From: Thermoplasmata archaeon
Lineage (GTDB): Archaea; Thermoplasmatota; Thermoplasmata; Lutacidiplasmatales; UBA184
Assembly: GCA_030039865.1 (NCBI GenBank)
Contig: JASHUS010000054.1
Location: forward strand, 1 to 6,908
Direction: 5' to 3'
Length of the DNA stretch: 6,908 nt
Shown here: piece by piece, positions 1 to 4,250 of the stretch
Layout of the letters: every line of letters begins with the position of its first letter
How positions within the stretch are numbered: the stretch's first letter is position 1
Translations under genes and position numbers: made by a program
The notes under the pieces: model-generated
What the model was told of the DNA's origin: nothing
Database searches by the model: none
The model's input: only the letters and a program-made list of their open reading frames with translations

Positions 1-1191
1 AACGCGCTCGCCGAGAAGGGGCTCGACGGGCTCGCCTCGGTCACCCTCGAAGTCGGCCGGCCGATCCGCCCGATGCTGGCCGAGCGCGAGCCATCGCTCG
101 CCGAGGTCCTGAAGCGGATGGGCGGGTCGGCGGCGCTCGAGTACAAGTACGACGGGCTGCGCGTGCAGGCCCACATCCCGAAGAGCGGTCCGGTACGACT
201 GTTCTCCCGCCGGCTCGAGGAGATCAGCGCGCAGTTCCCCGAGCTCGTCGAGGATCTACCCAAGGCGGTCCGTCGGACGCCGGCGATCCTCGAGGGCGAG
301 TGCGTGCCGATCGAGGTCGAGACCGGCGAGATTCTTCCCTTCCAGGAGGTCTCCCGGCGGCGGGGCCGGAAGCACGACCTCGAACGGATCCGCGAGGAGG
401 TCCCGGTCTGCCTGTTCACGTTCGACGTCCTCCTGAGCGGCGGCGAGCCGGTCTACGAGCGCGACTTCCCCGAGCGCCGCCGATTGCTCGAGGAGATCCT
501 GCATCCGACCGAGCGCGTCCGCATCGCGACCCAGGAGATCGTGCACGACGAGGCGACGGCGACCAAGTTCTTCGAAGAGGCGGTCGCGGTGGGCGGCGAA
601 GGGATCATGGCGAAGTCGATCCGGGCCGGCAGCTCGTACCGCGCGGGCGCGCGGGGCTTCTGGTGGATCAAGTACAAGCGCGACTACCAGTCCGGACTCG
701 AGGACTCCATCGACGGCGTGATCGTCGGCGGGTTCCTCGGGCGCGGGCGCCGGGCCGGCCACTACGGCGCCTACCTGCTCGCGGTGTACGATCCGAAGCG
801 CGACCGTTTCGAGACGTTCTGCAAGGTCGGCTCGGGCTTTGACGACGCGATGCTCGCCGAGCTCCCGAAGCGGGTCCACCGCTTCGAGAGCGCGACGCAG
901 CCCCCCGAGGTCGACACGGGGCTGGTCCCCGACCAATGGATGCGACCCGGCCTCGTGATCGAGGTCCGGGGGGCCGAGCTGACGCTGAGCCCGATCCATC
1001 GGGCCGCGTTCGGGGCCGTCCGCCCCGAGGCCGGCCTCGCGCTGCGATTCCCCCGCTTCACCGGCCGCGTGCGCGACGACAAGGGCCCGACCGAGGCGAC
1101 GACGTCGACCGAGCTGCTGAAGTTGTTCCGCGCTCAGGTCCGTCAGGCGCCCCCCAGGGACGACTCCTCCGCCGAGGAATCCGCGGGGTAG
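1..1191 (+). CDS. lig: ATP-dependent DNA ligase, C-terminal part (5' end outside window)
   Basis: This enzyme seals nicks in duplex DNA in replication and repair, using ATP to form a ligase-AMP intermediate. The frame is open from base 1, so the gene begins upstream; 396 residues are visible, numbered here from base 1. Archaeal ligases usually run to about 550-600 residues, so the N-terminal DNA-binding domain is what is missing. Visible parts, in order: the linker GRPIRPMLA typical of archaeal enzymes; motif I KYDGLR with the adenylated lysine at K49 (bases 145-147); motif III TFDVLL (F141, D142); motif IV EGIMAKS (E200, K205); motif V WIKYKRDY (K224, K226); then the OB-fold domain with motif VI RFPRF (R349-F353). 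The tail after about residue 370 is acidic and probably disordered. The ATG at 73 lies inside the linker before motif I and is not the real start. All catalytic motifs look intact. The next gene starts 57 bp downstream and has its own promoter candidate. Confidence 0.95.
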   Translation, partial: NALAEKGLDGLASVTLEVGRPIRPMLAEREPSLAEVLKRMGGSAALEYKYDGLRVQAHIPKSGPVRLFSRRLEEISAQFPELVEDLPKAVRRTPAILEGECVPIEVETGEILPFQEVSRRRGRKHDLERIREEVPVCLFTFDVLLSGGEPVYERDFPERRRLLEEILHPTERVRIATQEIVHDEATATKFFEEAVAVGGEGIMAKSIRAGSSYRAGARGFWWIKYKRDYQSGLEDSIDGVIVGGFLGRGRRAGHYGAYLLAVYDPKRDRFETFCKVGSGFDDAMLAELPKRVHRFESATQPPEVDTGLVPDQWMRPGLVIEVRGAELTLSPIHRAAFGAVRPEAGLALRFPRFTGRVRDDKGPTEATTSTELLKLFRAQVRQAPPRDDSSAEESAG

Positions 1192-1214
1192 CGCTCCGGG
1201 TCCACGCGTCCGCC

Positions 1215-1228
1215 CAAAGACATATGAA
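1215..1228 (+). promoter_or_regulatory. BRE/TATA-like promoter of the PRC-barrel gene
   Basis: In a very GC-rich 57-bp gap, CAAAG (1215-1219) is followed by the AT-rich ACATATGAA (1220-1228), which resembles an archaeal BRE plus TATA box. The centre is about 25 bp before the ATG at 1249, which would put the transcription start at or next to that codon (leaderless mRNA). No good Shine-Dalgarno sequence precedes 1249. The assignment rests on composition and spacing only. Confidence 0.5.
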
Positions 1229-1248
1229 GGGCGGGTCCGCTCGCTGCG

Positions 1249-1563
1249 ATGCGGGAACAGGCCATGCTGGTCGAGATGACCGAACTCCTGGGTCGCCAGA
1301 TCTACACGCCGGACGGACGCCTTTTGGGCGAGGTCGACAACGTCGTCGTCGACGTCGACTCCGCCAAGATCGACGGGCTCTTCGTCGATGAATCGAGCCC
1401 GATGTTAGTGGAGGATTCCCGTCAGGTCAACGTTCCGTACCGGTGGGTCTCGGCGGTCAACGACGTCGTGCTCCTGAAGTACTTCCCGAAGCGGGTCTCC
1501 GTCAAGAAGGCCCCCGCCCGCTCGGCGAAGGAAGCCGAGCCCGTCGCCCCCGCCGCGCGCTAA
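1249..1563 (+). CDS. PRC-barrel domain protein
   Basis: A 104-residue protein that is essentially one PRC-barrel domain. The family hallmark is present: LLGRQIYTPDGRLLGEVDNV, followed by a VDVDSAKIDGL strand, and the second half ends VPYRWVSAVNDVVLLKYF. The last 20 or so residues (Lys/Ala/Pro/Glu-rich) are a flexible tail. There is no signal peptide or membrane segment, so the protein should be cytoplasmic. PRC barrels are small beta-barrel interaction modules. Some archaeal stand-alone versions are cell-division factors that work with SepF (the CdpB proteins of haloarchaea), while others are linked to RNA metabolism, so the specific role here is unknown. The start was chosen at 1249 because a TATA-like element sits about 25 bp upstream; ATG 1264 and ATG 1279 are possible alternatives that keep the whole domain. 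The gene ends 4 bp before a tRNA gene and is probably co-transcribed with it. Confidence 0.85.
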   Translation: MREQAMLVEMTELLGRQIYTPDGRLLGEVDNVVVDVDSAKIDGLFVDESSPMLVEDSRQVNVPYRWVSAVNDVVLLKYFPKRVSVKKAPARSAKEAEPVAPAAR

Positions 1564-1567
1564 CGCC

Positions 1568-1680
1568 GCGGGGATAGCCAAGCCCGGTAAAGGCGCAGGA
1601 CTTAAACGCCGGCGTCCCGCGACGCCGGCCGGGAGATCCTGCCGCGAAGGCGTTCGCCGGTTCAAATCCGGCTCCCCGCA
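1568..1680 (+). tRNA. tRNA-Leu (anticodon TAA) with intron
   Basis: A complete class II tRNA can be folded by eye. The acceptor stem GCGGGGA (1568-1574) pairs with TCCCCGC (1673-1679), with discriminator A1680; CCA is not encoded. The D stem is GCC/GGC (1577-1579 with 1592-1594), with GG at 1586-1587. The anticodon stem CAGGA (1596-1600) pairs with TCCTG (1637-1641). Anticodon TAA lies at 1603-1605. The long variable arm (1642-1655) has a 3-bp stem CGC/GCG and loop GAAG, and the T arm is GCCGG-TTCAAAT-CCGGC (1656-1672). The long variable arm and the TAA anticodon identify leucine (UUA/UUG codons). Removing a 29-nt intron restores a normal 7-base anticodon loop and leaves an 84-nt tRNA. No TATA-like element lies close upstream; the gene starts 4 bp after the PRC-barrel stop codon. 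Confidence 0.96.
1607..1635 (+). other. 29-nt tRNA intron (position 37/38)
   Basis: The intron has a perfect 9-bp hairpin (GCCGGCGTC 1608-1616 with GACGCCGGC 1621-1629, loop CCGC). Exactly 7 nt lie between this hairpin and the anticodon stem on each side, which is the archaeal bulge-helix-bulge layout: a 4-position central helix (1601-1604 against 1630-1633) and two 3-nt bulges, AAC (1605-1607) and AGA (1634-1636). Cutting after the second base of each bulge gives the canonical 37/38 site and intron 1607-1635. A frame shifted by one base (1606-1634) would also leave a 7-base loop but fits the bulge geometry less well. Confidence 0.88.
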
Positions 1681-1710
1681 TCGCCCCCACCGGTACGGCC
1701 ACCCGCCTCA

Positions 1711-1720
1711 CGCTTTTTCC
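1711..1720 (+). terminator. T5 tract, probable terminator after tRNA-Leu
   Basis: CGCTTTTTCC begins 31 bp after the tRNA 3' end, with the T run at 1714-1718. Archaeal RNA polymerase terminates at short T runs without needing a hairpin, so this is a likely end for the PRC-barrel/tRNA transcript. It is also the only T run in this GC-rich gap. Confidence 0.5.
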
Positions 1721-1731
1721 CTCCGGGAGGG
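1719..1731 (+). promoter_or_regulatory. Shine-Dalgarno GGGAGGG within a short palindrome
   Basis: GGGAGGG (1725-1731) matches the archaeal anti-Shine-Dalgarno sequence and precedes the ATG at 1743 by 11 nt, at the long end of normal spacing. It supports that start. It is also the right half of the odd-length palindrome CCCTCCGGGAGGG, which could form a 4-bp hairpin (1719-1722 with 1728-1731) and partly hide the ribosome site. Confidence 0.5.
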
Positions 1732-1742
1732 CTGGCAATTCC

Positions 1743-2357
1743 ATGCGTCGATCCGATCTGGTCCGGGTGCTCGCGGACGTTCCCCTCCCCGAGCACCCCC
1801 GCCCCGATCTCGAACAGGTCGCGACGCCGGCCGAGCCGGCGGCGGACCTGGCGCTCGCCGCCGTCCGATGGGGTGGCCTCGATGGGCGATCGGTCCTCGA
1901 TCTCGGCGCGGGCACCGGACGGCTCGCGATTGCCGCCGCCCTCCTCGGAGCGCGCCCCGTCACCGCGGTCGAGATCGATCCGGATCTCGTGGAGGTCGCC
2001 CGCGCGGCCGCCCGGCGGGCCGGGGTCGACGTCGAGGTCCGCGCGGAGGACGTCCGGCGAACCGACGTGCCCGCCGACGTCGTGCTCATGAACCCGCCCT
2101 TCGGGGCCCAACGGGCGCACGCCGACCGTCCGTTCTGGGACACCGGATTCCGTCTCGCCCGGTGGTCGATCCACGCCTACGCGCTCGCCGATTCCCGAAC
2201 CTTTATAGCACGCCGCGCGGTCGCCGCGCGCGCCCATGTCCTCGAGACGCTCCCCGTCGCCTGGGATCTGCCGCGGATCTTTCCGCATCATACCCGGCGC
2301 CGCGTAACGCTCGCCGTCGACCGTTGGGCCATCCGTACGGAGAACCATCCCCCATGA
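1743..2357 (+). CDS. METTL5-like RNA N6-adenine methyltransferase
   Basis: A 204-residue class I S-adenosylmethionine-dependent methyltransferase. Motif I is VLDLGAGTG (residues 51-59, SAM binding), the acidic end of strand 2 is VEIDP, and the catalytic motif is NPPFG (residues 117-121), the NPPF type used on adenine N6 amino groups. Three further features recall human METTL5 and its archaeal homologues: the LEQ-x-x-TP stretch near residues 23-28, the short length, and the C-terminal half with a conserved DLP segment and a His/Lys/Arg-rich strand. METTL5 modifies a single adenosine in small-subunit rRNA together with TRMT112, so an rRNA target is inferred here by homology. The start at 1743 has a Shine-Dalgarno match. 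The stop overlaps the Csl4 start as ATGA (2354-2357), implying translational coupling. No signal or membrane segments are present. A tRNA substrate cannot be excluded. Confidence 0.88.
   Translation: MRRSDLVRVLADVPLPEHPRPDLEQVATPAEPAADLALAAVRWGGLDGRSVLDLGAGTGRLAIAAALLGARPVTAVEIDPDLVEVARAAARRAGVDVEVRAEDVRRTDVPADVVLMNPPFGAQRAHADRPFWDTGFRLARWSIHAYALADSRTFIARRAVAARAHVLETLPVAWDLPRIFPHHTRRRVTLAVDRWAIRTENHPP
2196..2208 (+). promoter_or_regulatory. Candidate internal BRE/TATA promoter inside the methyltransferase gene
   Basis: CGAACCTTTATAG is close to the archaeal BRE plus TATA pattern and stands out in GC-rich coding DNA. A transcript would start near 2230 and reach Csl4 at 2354 with a leader of about 120 nt. 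It also encodes ordinary residues of the methyltransferase, so it may be coincidence. Confidence 0.3.
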
Positions 2358-2950
2358 GCGCTCCCGAACTACCCCGGCTCGTGCTTCCCGGCGATTACAT
2401 CGGCGCGGCCGAGGAGTACCTCCCCGGCCACGGCACGTACGAGAGCCGCGGTCGGATCTACGCCTCGGTCCTCGGGACCGCGATCGTCGATCCTCGCGAC
2501 CGGACCGTCCGGGTCGAGGCGAGGAACGCCGTCCCCGAGCTCAAGGAGGGCGACCTCGTCTACGCGCGCGTGGACGAGCTGAAGACCGCGATGGCGGTCT
2601 GCACGGTCCTGACGACCGCCACGAGCCGGCGGGTCGTCCCGGGCATGCCGGAAGGCACCGTGCACATCTCGAAAGCGAAGGACGGGTACACCGAGTCGTT
2701 GGCGGGCGAGTTCGCGGTCGGCGACATCATCCTCGCCCGGGTGCTGCAGGCGCATCCATCCGTCAAGCTGTCGACCGCCGCCGCGACGCTCGGCGTGGTC
2801 TCGGCCCGCTGCCAGGCGTGCCACGCGCTGCTCACGCTGGGTCCCAAGGACACCCTCGTCTGCCCCCGCTGCGGCAACCGGGAGCATCGCAAGCTCGCCC
2901 AGGGATTCGTGCCCGGTGGCCCGGTCGCGCATGAGCCGGTGTCCAACTAG
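2354..2950 (+). CDS. csl4: Exosome RNA-binding subunit Csl4
   Basis: A 198-residue cap subunit of the archaeal RNA exosome. It sits on the Rrp41/Rrp42 ring, binds substrate RNA, and in archaea also recruits DnaG; the complex degrades RNA 3' to 5' and adds A-rich tails. Three domains are visible. The N-terminal domain (about 1-55) opens LVLPGDYIGAAEEYLPG and includes a GTYE segment typical of the family. A central S1 domain spans about 60-140 (ELKEGDLVYARV to VGDIILARVL). A C-terminal zinc ribbon has C153-x2-C156 and C170-x2-C173 (CPRCGN). Length and domain order match archaeal Csl4, and all four zinc cysteines are present. The ATG at 2354 was chosen because it gives the exact N-terminal domain and overlaps the methyltransferase stop by 4 bp; the same frame stays open upstream, but there it only shadows the methyltransferase gene. 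The 3' end overlaps the next gene by 20 bp. Confidence 0.95.
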   Translation: MSAPELPRLVLPGDYIGAAEEYLPGHGTYESRGRIYASVLGTAIVDPRDRTVRVEARNAVPELKEGDLVYARVDELKTAMAVCTVLTTATSRRVVPGMPEGTVHISKAKDGYTESLAGEFAVGDIILARVLQAHPSVKLSTAAATLGVVSARCQACHALLTLGPKDTLVCPRCGNREHRKLAQGFVPGGPVAHEPVSN

Positions 2951-4163
2951 CGAGGAGCGCCGACTCCGGAACCTGGTCCGCCGCCACGACCGCTGGCGGG
3001 GCCGGGAGGTCTTCAACCTGCTTCCCAGCGAGAACGCCGTCTCCCCGATCGCTCGGAGCTACCTGGCCAGCGACCTGGCGGGACGGTACACGCTCCCCGT
3101 CACGACCGAGGCGGACGGAGAGGTCCTCGACAACAGTTACACCGGGACTCGCTACACCGACCAGATCGAGCAGCTCGCGAACGCGGCGGCCGCCCGCGTA
3201 TTCCAAGCGCGGCGCGCCACGACCCGTCCCCTCTCGGGCCACATCGCCGCGCTCTCGGTGCTTGCCCCGCTCCTGCCCCGGGGCAGCAAGATCCTCGCGA
3301 TCCCGCCGGATCAGGGCGGGTACGACGGGTACGCCCCGGGGTTCGCGCCCGCTCTCCTCGGCCTCTCCGTGCGGCCCCTACCCGCGGACGGCCCGGGCCA
3401 CTCCGTGGAGGCCGAGACCGCCGTCTCGGTGATCCGACGGGAGCGGCCCGACGCCGTCCTCCTCGGCCAGAGCTTCTTCCTGTTCCCCTACCCGCTCCGC
3501 GAGATCGCCGACGCCGCCCACGCGGTCGGGGCCCTCGTCCTGTATGATGGCTCGCACGTCCTGGGCCTGGTCGCGGGGGGAGAGTTCCAGCAGCCGCTCC
3601 GGGAGGGGGCGGACGTCCTCTTCGGCAGCACCCACAAGTCGTTCCCCGGACCCCAGGGCGGGATCATCGCCACCGACCGGGACGATCTCTTCGACCAGCT
3701 CGACCCGGCCCTTGTCTGGAGGACGTTCGACAACGCCCACTGGAACCGGATCGCGGGGGTCGCCCAGACGCTGCTCGAGCTCGAGCGCGTGGGGCGGGAG
3801 TACGCCCGCACGATCGTCGCGAACTCGCTCGCCCTCGGTGGCGCGCTCGCTGATCTCGGCACCCCCCTGGTCGCGGAGCGGGCGGGATTCACCCGCTCCC
3901 ATCAGCTCCACCTCGATCGCCCTCGCCTGCGCGCCCAGTGGGGCATCGGAGCGGGGGCCGTCGCGCGCCGGCTGGAAGCGCAACGTCTCCTGATCGACCT
4001 CGTCGCTCGCATCGGGACGGCCGAGGTGACCCGGCTCGGCCTACGGCCCCGCGACATGCCCCGGCTTGCGGACCTGATCGTGCGCGGCGGGCGCGACGGC
4101 GAGCGGGTCGGCCCCGAGGTCGGTCGCTGGCGCTCCCGGTTCCCCGGGCTGCGCTTCGACTGA
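2931..4163 (+). CDS. Serine hydroxymethyltransferase-family PLP enzyme (divergent active site)
   Basis: A 410-residue fold-type I PLP enzyme of the SHMT (GlyA) family, which interconverts serine and glycine with a one-carbon carrier. Compared from memory with E. coli SHMT, it keeps the LLPSEN entry motif (S33), Y53, Y70, the D206-x-x-H209 pair that binds the PLP pyridine, the HK motif with the PLP lysine K236 (bases 3636-3638), and the substrate-carboxylate arginine R360 in RIGTAEVTR. Several usually conserved positions differ. The YAEG segment carrying the catalytic Glu57 reads YTLP, followed by a loop about 7 residues longer. The stacking His126 of GGH is Tyr (Y131), and GPRGG is GPQGG. The family assignment is firm; the reaction, and whether the carrier is folate, a methanopterin or none, is not. 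The ATG at 2931 was chosen; a GTG at 2916 would add five residues. It overlaps Csl4 by 20 bp, so it is probably co-transcribed and translationally coupled. Confidence 0.85.
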   Translation: MSRCPTSEERRLRNLVRRHDRWRGREVFNLLPSENAVSPIARSYLASDLAGRYTLPVTTEADGEVLDNSYTGTRYTDQIEQLANAAAARVFQARRATTRPLSGHIAALSVLAPLLPRGSKILAIPPDQGGYDGYAPGFAPALLGLSVRPLPADGPGHSVEAETAVSVIRRERPDAVLLGQSFFLFPYPLREIADAAHAVGALVLYDGSHVLGLVAGGEFQQPLREGADVLFGSTHKSFPGPQGGIIATDRDDLFDQLDPALVWRTFDNAHWNRIAGVAQTLLELERVGREYARTIVANSLALGGALADLGTPLVAERAGFTRSHQLHLDRPRLRAQWGIGAGAVARRLEAQRLLIDLVARIGTAEVTRLGLRPRDMPRLADLIVRGGRDGERVGPEVGRWRSRFPGLRFD

Positions 4164-4164
4164 T

Positions 4165-4183
4165 CGGCGGACCGGGCCCGCCG
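4165..4183 (+). repeat. GC hairpin between convergent genes
   Basis: CGGCGG (4165-4170) pairs with CCGCCG (4178-4183) around a 7-nt loop, immediately after the SHMT-family stop codon. No T run follows on the + strand, so it is not a convincing intrinsic terminator for that gene. It could stabilise the mRNA 3' end. Confidence 0.3.
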
Positions 4184-4198
4184 GGGAATCCGGCCGAA

Positions 4199-4225
4199 CG
4201 AAAAGAAAAGGGAAGAAGGAAAGGG
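4199..4225 (-). terminator. Pyrimidine-rich terminator of the surface-protein gene
   Basis: Read on the minus strand, the 25 nt starting about 26 bp after the TAG stop are all C or T, with several T runs including two TTTT (4201-4204 and 4206-4209). This is the only T-rich stretch in the gap, and it fits archaeal hairpin-independent termination. Confidence 0.55.
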
Positions 4226-4250
4226 TTGGAGCCGGGCGACGAAGGCCGGC

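Noticed and set aside
256..999. Antisense open frame across the DNA ligase gene
   Set aside because: The + strand frame has every ligase motif; the antisense product is Arg/Asp/Leu-rich and resembles nothing.
1331..1362. Repeated GTCGAC and GTCGTC units
   Set aside because: They encode the Val/Asp-rich strands of the PRC barrel (VDNVVVDVD) and are explained by codon use, not by a DNA repeat.
2236..2307. Short 23-codon frame about 30 bp after the internal TATA-like motif
   Set aside because: Too short, low-complexity Arg/Ser/Pro content, wholly inside the methyltransferase gene, and no sign of selection visible.
1662..2348. Antisense frame opposite the methyltransferase gene
   Set aside because: It overlaps the tRNA 3' end and a gene with clear SAM-binding and NPPFG motifs; no domain is recognisable.
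1868..2353. In-frame extension of Csl4 upstream of its ATG
   Set aside because: The extension is Arg/Pro-rich shadow translation of the methyltransferase gene; the proper Csl4 N-terminal domain begins at the ATG at 2354.
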